Below, piece by piece: positions 34,776-43,342 of a stretch of DNA of 64,000 bases. The translations under genes were made by a program, and so were the position numbers. The notes beneath the pieces are model-generated. The model did no database searches. It worked only from the letters and a program-made list of their open reading frames with translations, and was not told the origin of the DNA. Numbering within the stretch: the first letter of the stretch is position 1; each line of letters opens with the position of its first letter. Source of the stretch: Calothrix brevissima NIES-22 (GTDB lineage: Bacteria > Cyanobacteriota > Cyanobacteriia > Cyanobacteriales > Nostocaceae). The DNA is taken from positions 2,118,660 to 2,182,659 of the forward strand of contig NZ_AP018207.1 in assembly GCF_002367995.1 (NCBI RefSeq), written 5' to 3'.

Positions 34776-35582
34776 AGGGTTATCAAAGCAATAATACTTA
34801 ATTCCTAATGTATTAATTTGATCCTGTTGCAAACCACAATCTACAAGTAAATTAGCATTCTGAAGAGCTATAAATGCTTGGTTATCCGGATTGTCTTTAC
34901 TGCGGACGACAGGGTACAAACATAAATCAGCAATTTGCATAATTGAATTAGCCTTTTTCTTACTATCTATTCCCCGGAGAATTTTTGATAAATCTTCAGC
35001 AGATAAAGGTGAATATTTGTCTGAGGTAGTAGTATTAAAAGGTTGACCTTTTGCGCGTAAATCATAAAAATATTGTTTTAACAGGCTATCTTCACTCTTT
35101 CCTGCTGTTTCAAAATAAACCATCAAAGTACCATTATTCATAGCTGCATACTTGGCACTGCGTTCAACTAAAATAGAGAACGCGCTTTTCATCATCTCCC
35201 AAGTTTCCTCACCATACTTTTCAAGATAACGACTTAGATATCCCTGACGAGATACAACACAGGCGTTAACAATTATTGGGCAGCTAATAACTGTAAGTGT
35301 CAAGTCTTCTAGAAAACGATCTTGCTCTACTTTCGGAAGTTTACCTAACCAAGCAAAGCCTTTTTTTCGGGATCGTATTTCGTTACCGTGCAAAGGTTGC
35401 TCTTGAGAAATAGACCATCGATTTTTAAAGTCTGATACTAATTGTTTAATTGTTTGCTCATCACTCCTTTTAATTAAAACTCCACCCATAGCAAAGAATG
35501 GATAGGGGTCTTTGGGGTCTGGCTTTGGGCTTCCAGAATCGTCAATATATATAGCAAATTCAATCTCATTCTTTTGATTCAT
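34773..35582 (-). CDS. DUF3800 domain protein
   Basis: A 269-residue protein of the DUF3800 family. The N-terminal AIYIDDSGSPKPDP (the DDSG acidic motif, about 10-18) and the C-terminal SIMQIADLCLYPVVRSKDNPDN (acidic residue in IADLC) match the RNase H-like core of DUF3800. An HGNEIRSRKKGFAW segment lies between. These proteins are common in mobile and defence-rich regions but their activity is not settled; a nuclease role is inferred. The neighbours on the same strand are a truncated mazF, its antitoxin and a small hypothetical gene. Start at the ATG at 35582. Confidence 0.78.
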   Translation of the reverse strand: MNQKNEIEFAIYIDDSGSPKPDPKDPYPFFAMGGVLIKRSDEQTIKQLVSDFKNRWSISQEQPLHGNEIRSRKKGFAWLGKLPKVEQDRFLEDLTLTVISCPIIVNACVVSRQGYLSRYLEKYGEETWEMMKSAFSILVERSAKYAAMNNGTLMVYFETAGKSEDSLLKQYFYDLRAKGQPFNTTTSDKYSPLSAEDLSKILRGIDSKKKANSIMQIADLCLYPVVRSKDNPDNQAFIALQNANLLVDCGLQQDQINTLGIKYYCFDNP

Positions 35583-35603
35583 GGGCGGAATGTTGTCTTT
35601 GAA

Positions 35604-35813
35604 TTACTTACCACTTTTACAAGCAGTATTACCTGTTTTATCACAAAAAAGCTTTTGTGATCGCCCCTTCTGTTGACACTCCGCGTCTTTGCATCTTTGC
35701 GCCTCTGCGTGAGCCAAAAAAAGCGATCGCATCTCACGCGCCAAAATGCGATCGCTAATTTCTGTCCCTACGGTTGGATCTAAATTAACTAACCAGACTT
35801 CACCTCTATACAT
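35604..35813 (-). pseudogene. mazF-type toxin gene, truncated by repeat sequence
   Basis: The reading begins MYRGEVWLVNLDPTVGTEI, the exact start of a MazF/PemK mRNA interferase. It then turns abruptly into SDRILAREMRSLF and HAEAQRCKDAE, which is the translation of dispersed repeats (TGCGTGAGCC and HIP1 sequence, 35668-35735). The rest of MazF, with the catalytic core, is not found in any frame down to the DUF3800 start. An intact antitoxin lies 11 bp upstream on the same strand. I read this as a toxin gene broken by repeat-associated insertion or deletion. Confidence 0.8.
35668..35735. repeat. Dispersed repeat with HIP1 octamer, inside mazF remnant
   Basis: Contains GCGCCTCTGCGTGAGCC followed by seven As and GCGATCGCA. 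The same string (GCGCCTCTGCGTGAGCC, As, GCGATCGCA) lies at about 36515-36545. Confidence 0.8.
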
Positions 35814-35824
35814 AAGACTCTGAG

Positions 35825-36073
35825 TTACTTTAAGTCTTCATCTGGATATTCATAAAAATCTTCTCCATCCAAATCAGAAAAGATATTTAATTCACCATCA
35901 CGTGCATAATCTTCAATAGCTGTCATTGCGGCTAATTTTAATTGACGTTTTTGCTCATCTTTAGTTAGTGAATTTTGCTCTTGAAGCACCAATTTCAAAG
36001 CTACTTCAGCTATTTTTAGGCGATCGCTTACATTTAGATTTGCAAGTGCTTGGAGAATTTGCTGAGTTTCCAT
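35825..36073 (-). CDS. Antitoxin of a MazEF-type module
   Basis: An 82-residue acidic protein of the type that precedes MazF-like toxins in Nostoc relatives. It starts METQQILQALANLNVSDRLKIAEVALKLV and ends with acidic SDLDGEDFYEYPDEDLK, which would bind and block a toxin. The order antitoxin-then-toxin and the 11-bp gap to the truncated mazF match normal modules. Because the toxin is broken, the antitoxin is either a relic or still acts on another toxin. Assigned by context and pattern, not by full family recognition. Confidence 0.7.
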   Translation of the reverse strand: METQQILQALANLNVSDRLKIAEVALKLVLQEQNSLTKDEQKRQLKLAAMTAIEDYARDGELNIFSDLDGEDFYEYPDEDLK

Positions 36074-36097
36074 CTTAATTACTATAAATATGTAATT

Positions 36098-36421
36098 TTA
36101 AATAGAGATACCTTTCATAGAATCAATAATTTCTAATGTTTCTTGTTGTTCTTTCTGTTCATCTATATTTCTCCATGAAGTGAATAAATTTTGAATATTG
36201 GCTCTCCGGTTTTGTTTTTGATTATCATCGCTCTGATTAATTTCATTCATAGCTTGTTCCCAATCATTTAACGCAGCCTGTTTCATCATTATACTTTGAC
36301 GAAACAAACGGATAATTTTTAGTAGTTCTGGCAGATATTCTTCTGGGGTTTGTTCTATTTCTAATAACAAATCATTGCGAGGGTTGCTTGAAGATTCTGA
36401 GATAGGTTGATTATTGCTCAT
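36098..36421 (-). CDS. Hypothetical protein, possible toxin-antitoxin-like component
   Basis: A 107-residue charged protein. SSNPRNDLLLEIEQTPEEYLPELLKIIRLFRQSIMMK (about 10-48) is helical and resembles small Nostoc antitoxin-like proteins. The tail ETLEIIDSMKGISI is also of that type. It lies 25 bp upstream of the antitoxin gene on the same strand, so they may be co-transcribed. No toxin partner of its own is evident. I do not recognise a named family. Confidence 0.6.
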   Translation of the reverse strand: MSNNQPISESSSNPRNDLLLEIEQTPEEYLPELLKIIRLFRQSIMMKQAALNDWEQAMNEINQSDDNQKQNRRANIQNLFTSWRNIDEQKEQQETLEIIDSMKGISI

Positions 36422-36558
36422 AACTCATAAGTTTATTTCTGGTATTAATAAAATTATAACGGTGACAGTATAGCTTAGTGCAGTTATCACTCTCTTCTTC
36501 CTCCGCGCCTCCGCGCCTCTGCGTGAGCCAAAAAAAGCGATCGCACAGCTAAAATTGC

Positions 36559-39500
36559 TTAACTTACTTCCCGTTTTATCGGTATTTCTACCCGAAATTC
36601 AGCACCCTTACCAGGTTCAGATATACATTGAATTTGACCGCCATGTTTATCAACAACAATTTGATAACTAATATACAATCCTAAACCAGTACCTTTACCA
36701 GGTTCTTTTGTGGTAAAGAAGGGATCAAAAATCCGCGATCGCACATCATCAGGAATACCACAACCATTGTCAACAATCTGAATCGCAATAGAGTTTTCAT
36801 CTATTACTTCTGTTTGAATATGAATTTGTGGCTGATGCAATTTTTTGTCTTTGCTGATTGAATGTTCTAGCGCATCAATGGCGTTACTAATCACATTCAT
36901 AAAAACTTGATTTAACTGAGCCGCATAACATTCTACTAAAGGTAAGTTGCCATATTCTTTAAATACCTCAATTGCTGTAAAATTATCCTGGGGCTTTAAA
37001 CGATGTTCGAGAATTAATAAAGTACTATCAATACCCTCATGAATATTGACTGGTTTCATGTCGGCTTCATCTAAGCGAGAAAAAGTACGTAATGAAAGTA
37101 CTAATTCGCTGATGCGTTCTGCACCAACAGTCATGGAATTGATAATTTTGGGCAAATCTTTCGCCAGAAAATCTAAATCTAGATTTGCTATATGCTTTTG
37201 AACTTCTGCTTTCGGGTTAGGATAGTTTTTTTGATAAATATGTAGCAGTTTCAGTAAATCTTCTGCATATTCAGATACATAGGTAATATTCCCATAGATA
37301 AAATTTATGGGGTTATTGATTTCATGAGCTACACCAGCCACTAACTGTCCTAAACCTGCCATTTTTTCACTTTGAATCAACTGGCTTTGAGTTTGTTGTA
37401 ATTCTTGTAGCGTCTGCTTTAGTTCTTCTTTTTGGATCTGAGTCTTTTCTAGTAACTCTGCTTGCTGAATTCCTACGCCCAATTGATTGCCAATATGTAC
37501 CAATAAATCGATTTCGTCTTGTTGCCAATTCCGGGGCTTAGTATTTTGATAAGCTGCTAATAATCCCCAGATTTTATCTCCTTGAAAAATTGGTACAATC
37601 ATATATGCTCTAGCCACAATGGGTTTGAGCAAATTAATTTGACTAGGATAATCTACAGTATTGTAAATATCTTTAATTATGACAATCTGACCAATATCAT
37701 AATTTTCTCCTTGATTTTGTTGTAAGTAATCCTGAATAATAAAAGGTACGACTTCTTGATTTGATGTACTATTATGAGCTAATGATTCAGCCACAAATTC
37801 CACATTTTTGTTAGGAAGTAAACGGTAAATTGTCGCCCGATCTACTTCTAAAAGTTGTCTAACTTCTTTGGTACTGGTAGCAAAAATAGTCTTTAAATCA
37901 AGGGACTGGCGAATTTTTTCTACTGTTGCAGCTAATGTTTTTTCTCTTTCGGTAGCTTTGCGTTCTCGTTCTGCAGCTTCCCGTTCTCGTTCTGCTGCTT
38001 GTGCAAGTTGCTGTGCTTGTAGTTGTACTTGCTTTAATGTTTCTGCTTGTTGTATGGCTACGCCTAATTGCACGCCGACTTGCGCCAGTAAGTTGATTTC
38101 TTCATCTTGCCAATAACGTGCGTGGGAGTTTTGATAAGCTACCAATAATCCCCAGAGTTTTTCGCCTTGAGAAATGGGGACAAAAACTTCATGACGAGGA
38201 TGTTTGTTTGCTGGTGTTTTGGGTAAGAGATTATGTGCGATCGCTAATTGCGGTCTCATGTCGGGTATGGCATTATCAGCAATAGAATCAGCAACAAAAT
38301 CACCACTCCAATCAGGGTAGAAGCGATAAATTGATACTCTCTCTACTTCTAAAAGTCCACGCACTTCTTGAGTCGTCGCCTGAAAAATTGTATCTATATC
38401 TAAAGATTGGCGAATTTTCTCGACGGTATTCGCTAAAGCTCTTTGTCTTTCAGCCGCTTTGGTGAGTGCTGCTGCTTGAGTTTGCAATTGTTGTAAAAAT
38501 TCTGCTTGCTGTAATGCTACACCTAGTTGAGTACTAACCTGGGTGAGCAAATATACCTCATCTTCTTGCCAATCACGCCGACTGTCGTTTTGGTAAACAG
38601 CTAGCAAACCCCAAAGCCTTTGTCCGTGGTAAATAGCAATGATGACATAAGCTTTTGCTTGATAGCTTTCTAGAACTTTGAGGTAGCATTCACTAAAACC
38701 AGCATTGTATATATCATTACAGATGCGGTAGACTTCACCCCTAGCAAAACGACCGCCTTCTGTGTCTTGTAAGTAAGTATCTACTACTGGCGTTTCTGCC
38801 AAATCTTTAACAGTACATTCGCTGACATTTTCACCTAATTCTGGGCGTTGGACTTGTTCATCTATTAAAGAAGTCCAACCTGCTGCTACCGATTCAAAGA
38901 CAAATTCACCGCTCCAATCTGGATAAAATCGGTAGATAGCAACGCGATCGGTATTTAAAAGTTTTCTGAGTTCTTCAGTACTAGCGCGAAAAATGCTTTC
39001 TAAATCAAGAAACTGACGAATTTTTTCTACAGTTATAGCTATGGTTTTTTGCCATTCTGCTACTTTGGCTCTAGCTTTTGCTTTTGCTAGTTGTGCAGAT
39101 TGTATTTTTGCTTGTTCGAGATAATCTGCTTGTTGCAACGCTACACTTAAATGTTCCGCAATTAGTTGCACAAATTCAACTTCTGAGGCTTGCCATTGTC
39201 TAGCTTCGCTACAATGATGAATACAAAGCAATCCCCATAAATTTTTACCTTTCATCAAGGGAGCCGCAATATTAGCTCTGACTTGAAATCTTTCGAGAAT
39301 TTTGATATGGCAATCACTAATACTAGCTTGATGAATATCAGCTATAACATTAATAGTACCTTGCTCATAAAGTTCTACAAATTCTTCGGCAAAGCAATGG
39401 TCGTAAAGTTTAGCTGTTAGTACAGAATTCCATTCATTTCCCACATCTTCATAGATAAATTCTCCTTCCCACCCCAACTCAGGGTAAAAACGAAACACCC

Positions 39501-39702
39501 CTACTCTGTCATTATTTAAAAGTTGCCTGACTTCTGTAACTGTAGTCTTGAATATAGTATCTATATCTAATGACTCGCGAATTCGGGCGATCACTTTAGA
39601 TAAGGCTTTATACTTATCACCTTGATGAAAAGAATGATCGGGTTGATATTCTTTTAGCTCTGAATTCGGTTGTGTTGATGCCAGGGTAAAGGAGTTTTCC
39701 AT
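36559..39702 (-). CDS. Multi-GAF histidine kinase with a DXCF-type cyanobacteriochrome GAF
   Basis: A 1047-residue cytoplasmic sensor kinase. Four GAF domains (about 38-195, 227-400, 430-555, 590-752), a coiled coil (about 753-785), a HisKA domain with the phospho-acceptor His in GVAHEINNP (His793), and an HATPase domain ([31 protein letters not shown]). GAF1 has DHCF (Cys103) and, at the canonical bilin site, [13 protein letters not shown] (Cys131-His132); this pair marks DXCF cyanobacteriochromes, which bind a phycocyanobilin or phycoviolobilin. GAF2 keeps the canonical position as ECYLKVL (Cys339-Tyr340) without the DXCF Cys. GAF3 and GAF4 lack both. No membrane segment. No response regulator is adjacent. 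Confidence 0.9.
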   Translation of the reverse strand: MENSFTLASTQPNSELKEYQPDHSFHQGDKYKALSKVIARIRESLDIDTIFKTTVTEVRQLLNNDRVGVFRFYPELGWEGEFIYEDVGNEWNSVLTAKLYDHCFAEEFVELYEQGTINVIADIHQASISDCHIKILERFQVRANIAAPLMKGKNLWGLLCIHHCSEARQWQASEVEFVQLIAEHLSVALQQADYLEQAKIQSAQLAKAKARAKVAEWQKTIAITVEKIRQFLDLESIFRASTEELRKLLNTDRVAIYRFYPDWSGEFVFESVAAGWTSLIDEQVQRPELGENVSECTVKDLAETPVVDTYLQDTEGGRFARGEVYRICNDIYNAGFSECYLKVLESYQAKAYVIIAIYHGQRLWGLLAVYQNDSRRDWQEDEVYLLTQVSTQLGVALQQAEFLQQLQTQAAALTKAAERQRALANTVEKIRQSLDIDTIFQATTQEVRGLLEVERVSIYRFYPDWSGDFVADSIADNAIPDMRPQLAIAHNLLPKTPANKHPRHEVFVPISQGEKLWGLLVAYQNSHARYWQDEEINLLAQVGVQLGVAIQQAETLKQVQLQAQQLAQAAEREREAAERERKATEREKTLAATVEKIRQSLDLKTIFATSTKEVRQLLEVDRATIYRLLPNKNVEFVAESLAHNSTSNQEVVPFIIQDYLQQNQGENYDIGQIVIIKDIYNTVDYPSQINLLKPIVARAYMIVPIFQGDKIWGLLAAYQNTKPRNWQQDEIDLLVHIGNQLGVGIQQAELLEKTQIQKEELKQTLQELQQTQSQLIQSEKMAGLGQLVAGVAHEINNPINFIYGNITYVSEYAEDLLKLLHIYQKNYPNPKAEVQKHIANLDLDFLAKDLPKIINSMTVGAERISELVLSLRTFSRLDEADMKPVNIHEGIDSTLLILEHRLKPQDNFTAIEVFKEYGNLPLVECYAAQLNQVFMNVISNAIDALEHSISKDKKLHQPQIHIQTEVIDENSIAIQIVDNGCGIPDDVRSRIFDPFFTTKEPGKGTGLGLYISYQIVVDKHGGQIQCISEPGKGAEFRVEIPIKREVS

Positions 39703-39953
39703 GCCGAATAGAACTTTAAATATTGAAAGTCTTCTATTTCAGAATTCCCTGAATCACTATCAAGGTAACAACTATGTAAATATATCTCTCTGAAGTAACA
39801 GATATTCACATAAATCCAGAATTTTTCACAATAAAAGTAATAAATATCACAAAAAATATTAATAATTTTAACTTAGTAATATATAAAACAATATAGGGAC
39901 AACGATCGCTCGTGTCCCTACAGAAGAATTATTGGTGAAAGAAAAGCGGGAAA
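39703..39953. other. AT-rich intergenic region
   Basis: About 250 bp upstream of the kinase gene. AT-rich sequence that should hold the kinase promoter; no ORF or repeat other than HIP1-like bases near 39903. Confidence 0.4.
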
Positions 39954-40115
39954 TCACCGTCGCTTAGGAGTGATGGGTTTGGTATCGCGTTTTTCATTTT
40001 CTTGACGACGGCGATCGCGCCAATCAGCCAAGGTTAAATAACCAACACCCCCAGTCACTAAGACTAGCAGCAGTAAGCCCAACAATGCCAAAATATTTAG
40101 GACTGGATTTTCCAC
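39954..40115 (-). CDS. Small single-helix membrane protein downstream of petN
   Basis: A 53-residue reading not visible in long-ORF lists. The GTG at 40113-40115 is preceded by AGAGGTAAC. It encodes one membrane helix VLNILALLGLLLLVLVTGGVGYL (about 5-27) followed by a basic, charged tail (DWRDRRRQENEKRDTKPITPKRR). It follows petN on the same strand with a 7-bp gap, so it should be co-transcribed with it. Function unknown; the basic tail would face the cytoplasm. A conserved small protein associated with photosynthetic membranes is possible but I cannot name it. Confidence 0.7.
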   Translation of the reverse strand: MENPVLNILALLGLLLLVLVTGGVGYLTLADWRDRRRQENEKRDTKPITPKRR

Positions 40116-40122
40116 GTTACCT

Positions 40123-40212
40123 CTATAATCCGTTACGTCCCCAAACTACCATTGCAATAGACCAAGTAAACACGACTAAGAGTGATACCCAACCCAGTGT
40201 CAAAATTGCCAT
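40123..40212 (-). CDS. petN: Cytochrome b6f subunit PetN
   Basis: A 29-residue subunit VIII of the cytochrome b6f complex, essential for its assembly. The translation from the ATG at 40210-40212 begins [17 protein letters not shown] and ends [10 protein letters not shown], matching PetN almost letter for letter. One membrane helix spans the protein. Too short for ordinary ORF filters. Divergent from the membrane protein gene at 40425 and followed after 7 bp by the 53-residue small ORF. Confidence 0.96.
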   Translation of the reverse strand: MAILTLGWVSLLVVFTWSIAMVVWGRNGL

Positions 40213-40261
40213 AATCCCACTTTTAAAATAATTACAAAACGTTTCTAATATTTATCATACT

Positions 40262-40378
40262 GGGAAAGGGGGCATTGGGTATGGGGCATTGGGCAGAGAC
40301 GCGATTCATCGCGTCTTTACAATTGTCCCCCTTGTCCCCCTTGTCCCCCTTCCCTTGTCTACCTTGTCCTTATTTCCC
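40262..40378. repeat. Composite STRR block with palindrome copy 4
   Basis: GGGGCAT/GGGCATT units, palindrome at 40297-40316, then CCCCCTTGT 9-mers. Confidence 0.88.
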
Positions 40379-40424
40379 TCTTTGGCGTTGCAATATTGTG
40401 AAGAGAATTTTCGAGCCTCAGTTA

Positions 40425-40874
40425 ATGTTAGAACGGATAGAATCGCTAAAAGTGGGAATTATTGGCGCTTTTTCCCTGTTTATCGCGTTTATTGTCGCTA
40501 GTATTGTCAATACCCTGGTTCTATCGAAGTATTTCCCGGTGCTTGCAAGTTTAGCAATTGAGCCGTTAGATTTGGATTTTGCCCTGAGTGGCGCGATCGC
40601 ATCTTTCTCTGGTTTTTTATTTGGCGCTACCTACCGCTATATTATCCGCAAAGACAGCAATCCTCATCTCAAATCTGGTGGTGTGTTGGCTTTTGGCTTG
40701 GTGCGGGGGTTAGCACAAATAGAAGCTAGCTGGAATTCTTTGGCTACAGTGCTACCTTCTGTGGTTTTAGCTGGTGAAAGTGTCTTATGGTTTGCGATCG
40801 CTGCTAGAGTCATAGATACCGCGATGCAAATTGGTTGGCTCAAACCTTTCCCCTCAATCCCCACAGACTATTGA
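40425..40874 (+). CDS. Conserved cyanobacterial membrane protein
   Basis: A 149-residue protein with two or three hydrophobic segments: VGIIGAFSLFIAFIVASIVNTLVL (about 9-32), FALSGAIASFSGFLFGATYRYII (about 50-72) and a C-terminal ATVLPSVVLAGESVLWFAIAARVI. I place the start at ATG 40425 (MLERIESLKVG); a GTG at 40398 is also possible, and the longer reading from 40275 runs through the STRR block and is spurious. No named family; it is conserved in cyanobacteria by its look. It lies 212 bp from divergent petN. Confidence 0.7.
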   Translation: MLERIESLKVGIIGAFSLFIAFIVASIVNTLVLSKYFPVLASLAIEPLDLDFALSGAIASFSGFLFGATYRYIIRKDSNPHLKSGGVLAFGLVRGLAQIEASWNSLATVLPSVVLAGESVLWFAIAARVIDTAMQIGWLKPFPSIPTDY

Positions 40875-40977
40875 CGGCTAAAACAATTATGTAATATATG
40901 TATTACATAGAGAAATATTATTAATCTAACTGCGTTATAACTAGTAACGCAGTTAACTAACTTACTTATATTTACTT

Positions 40978-41550
40978 ATGAATACGACAGCTAAAAATTC
41001 CCAATATTATCTCATCATAGATTTAGAGGCCACATGTTGTGATGCTGGCTCAGTTCCTAGACATGAAATGGAAATCATCGAAATTGGTGCAGTTATACTC
41101 AATCGCACCACATGGGAAATTGATTCCGAATTTCAACAATTTATCCAGCCTGTAAGACATCCGCAATTAACCAATTTTTGTACAACATTAACTAGCATTC
41201 AACAGCAAGACATTGCCCAAGCACCCAAATTTACCGAAGCAATTGAGAAATTACAAGCATGGCTGAAATTATTTCCTGATTATATTTTCTGCTCTTGGGG
41301 CAACTATGATAAAAATCAATTTTTGCAAGATTGTAAATATCATAAAATCCCCTACCCCTTTAGTTCAGAGCATATAAATATTAAAGAGAAATTTTCCGAA
41401 TATCTGGGTGTATCTAAAAGATTTGGCATGGCACAGGCACTAGAACATCTAGGATTAGAATTGCAAGGTACACACCATCGCGGTATTGATGATGCTCGCA
41501 ATATTGCAGTTATTTATAGATATATGAACCTCAACAAAATTAATAAATAA
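40978..41550 (+). CDS. DEDDh 3'-5' exonuclease
   Basis: A 190-residue exonuclease of the DnaQ-like superfamily, resembling ERI1/RNase T-type proteins. ExoI motif IIDLEATCCD (Asp/Glu pair, about 14-23), ExoII in SWGNYDKNQFLQDC (Asp about 114), and ExoIII in HHRGIDDARNIAVIYRYM (His and Asp about 172-176) give the DEDDh set. Substrate could be RNA or DNA; the EATCC and PRHEMEIIEIGAV context favours the ERI1-like group. No neighbour points to a pathway. AT-rich gap and no good Shine-Dalgarno sequence before the ATG at 40978. Confidence 0.88.
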   Translation: MNTTAKNSQYYLIIDLEATCCDAGSVPRHEMEIIEIGAVILNRTTWEIDSEFQQFIQPVRHPQLTNFCTTLTSIQQQDIAQAPKFTEAIEKLQAWLKLFPDYIFCSWGNYDKNQFLQDCKYHKIPYPFSSEHINIKEKFSEYLGVSKRFGMAQALEHLGLELQGTHHRGIDDARNIAVIYRYMNLNKINK

Positions 41551-41580
41551 TCCCCTTGAGTAGAGCATAAAAAACTGTTC

Positions 41581-41699
41581 TAATACCAATTAGATGTCAG
41601 CCTACATATTAACGCCCTCACCCTCCAAGGGTGGGGCTAAACCAACAAAGCCTGCCTTCGCAGGCTAATTATATACATCTTCATTAAGAATTGGTATTA
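41581..41699. repeat. Small element with TAATACCAATT inverted ends
   Basis: Perfect 11-bp inverted ends TAATACCAATT (41581-41591) and AATTGGTATTA (41689-41699) enclose about 97 bp with short hairpins, for instance GCCTGCCTTCGCAGGC. No ORF. Confidence 0.6.
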
Positions 41700-41703
41700 C
41701 CAA

Positions 41704-41750
41704 ATGACTATTGACTATTGACTATTGACTATTGACTATTGACTATTGAC
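41704..41750. repeat. STRR array (GACTATT heptamers)
   Basis: About six and a half GACTATT heptamers just upstream of the BMC gene. Confidence 0.9.
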
Positions 41751-41827
41751 ACCCATCGCCAATATTTACATTGCAACGCCCCACTGACTTATAGTAATTT
41801 TAAATTTTAAATTCGGAGCGAGGCGAC

Positions 41828-42166
41828 GTGACACTGGCACTGGGAATGATTGAGGTTTATGGTATCCCCGCAGCAGTGGAAGCTGGGGATGCTATGTGTA
41901 AAGCTGCTCGCATCACTCTGGTAGGGTATGAAAATACTGATTTGGGAAGAATTACCGTGCTGATTCGGGGGGAAGTGGGTGAGGTAAATGTGGCTGTAGT
42001 CTCCGGTTTAGCCGCAGTAGGGCGAGTTAATGGGGGTGAAATTCTTTCCCATCATATTATTCCCCGTCCCCATGAAAATTTAGAATATGTGTTACCGATT
42101 CATCGCAGTGCCAATGTTGAGCAATTTAGTGCCGATATCCGCTTTCCCCCACCCCTATCAGCGTAA
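41828..42166 (+). CDS. BMC-domain carboxysome-type shell protein (CcmK-like)
   Basis: A 112-residue single BMC-domain protein that should form hexameric shell tiles. ALGMIEVYGIPAAVEAGDAMCKAA, GRITVLIRGEVGEVN, and VNGGEILSHHIIPRPHENLEYVLPI are typical of CcmK. The loop lining the hexamer pore, which reads KIGS in CcmK1/CcmK2, is NTDL here (YENTDLGRI), so a different pore lining. The tail (ADIRFPPPLSA) is short. It is away from a ccm operon and is followed after 9 bp by an aminotransferase. The GTG at 41828 is preceded by GAGG. It could be a CcmK3/CcmK6-type paralog of the carboxysome or belong to something else. Confidence 0.85.
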   Translation: MTLALGMIEVYGIPAAVEAGDAMCKAARITLVGYENTDLGRITVLIRGEVGEVNVAVVSGLAAVGRVNGGEILSHHIIPRPHENLEYVLPIHRSANVEQFSADIRFPPPLSA

Positions 42167-42175
42167 AAATTTAAT

Positions 42176-43342
42176 ATGAAATCCCTAATATCTCGTATGC
42201 AGGCGGTACAATCGCCGATTATTCCGGTAGTTGGGGAATTAATTAAAAACTCTCCCGGAACAATTTCTTTAGGACAAGGTGTTGTTTCATACAGCCCGCC
42301 GCAATCATCTATAGACTTTTTAGCCAAATTTTTATCAGAGCCAACTAATAATTTATACAAAGCTGTTGAGGGAATTCCGCCGTTAATAGCGGCATTAACT
42401 GCCAAGTTACAAGCTTTTAATAATATTGAAATTAACTCCGAAAATTGCATAGTTGTGACTGCGGGTAGCAATATGGCGTTTATGAACGCTATTTTGGCAA
42501 TTACTAGCCCAGGCGATGAGATTATTTTGAATAAGCCATACTATTTCAATCATGAAATGGCGATCGCAATGGCGGGTTGTCGGGCAGTATTAGTAGATAC
42601 AGATGAAAACTATCAACTGCGTCCGGAAGCGATCGCGCAAGCAATTACACCCAAAACCAAAGCAGTAGTGACAATTTCACCGAATAACCCTACAGGAGTG
42701 GTGTATCCAGAAGCAACATTACGGGCAGTTAATCAATTATGTAGCGATCGCGGTATTTATCATATTAGCGATGAAGCCTATGAATACTTTACCTATAAAG
42801 GCGTAAAACACGTATCACCAGGAGCTTTTGCTGGTAGTAGCGACTACACCATTTCTCTTTACAGCCTGTCTAAAGCCTACGGTTTTGCTAGCTGGCGTAT
42901 CGGTTATATGGTAATTCCTCAACACCTACTCGATCCGATTAAAAAAGTCCAAGATACAATTTTGATTTGTCCGCCTGTAATTTCTCAGTATGCCGCATTA
43001 GGGGCATTACAAGCCACAGAGGAATATTTTACAGAACATATTGGTGCAATTGCCCAAGTGCGAGAATTAGTAATTGAATATCTCAATCACTTACAAGGTT
43101 TATGTACTATTACCCCTGCTGATGGCGCTTTTTATTTTTTCCTCAAAGTTCATACCCAAATCGATGCTTTTGAATTAGTAAAACGACTCATTCAAGAACA
43201 TCAAATCGCCGTAATTCCTGGTACAACTTTTGGTATGGAAGATGGCTGTTATCTGCGAGTTGCTTACGGTGCGCTACAACAAGAAACAGTCAAAATAGGT
43301 ATGGAAAGATTAGTACAAGGCTTACAAACAATATTGAAGTAA
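42176..43342 (+). CDS. Class I/II PLP-dependent aminotransferase
   Basis: A 388-residue fold-type I aminotransferase. The PLP lysine is in SLSKAYGFASWRIGY (about 241-255), with TAGSNMAFMNAI (phosphate-binding), ISPNNPTGVVY (about 162-172) and SDEAYEYFTY. Arg in LRVAYG is the carboxylate clamp. It resembles aspartate/aromatic-type or methionine-type aminotransferases; substrate cannot be read. Its ATG lies 9 bp after the stop of the BMC shell-protein gene, so the two are co-transcribed, an uncommon pairing. An STRR-centred element starts at its stop codon. Confidence 0.88.
   Translation: MKSLISRMQAVQSPIIPVVGELIKNSPGTISLGQGVVSYSPPQSSIDFLAKFLSEPTNNLYKAVEGIPPLIAALTAKLQAFNNIEINSENCIVVTAGSNMAFMNAILAITSPGDEIILNKPYYFNHEMAIAMAGCRAVLVDTDENYQLRPEAIAQAITPKTKAVVTISPNNPTGVVYPEATLRAVNQLCSDRGIYHISDEAYEYFTYKGVKHVSPGAFAGSSDYTISLYSLSKAYGFASWRIGYMVIPQHLLDPIKKVQDTILICPPVISQYAALGALQATEEYFTEHIGAIAQVRELVIEYLNHLQGLCTITPADGAFYFFLKVHTQIDAFELVKRLIQEHQIAVIPGTTFGMEDGCYLRVAYGALQQETVKIGMERLVQGLQTILK

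Noticed and set aside
40275-40424. N-terminal extension of the membrane protein gene at 40425
   Set aside because: It translates an STRR block and the palindrome copy 4, so the real start is further on.
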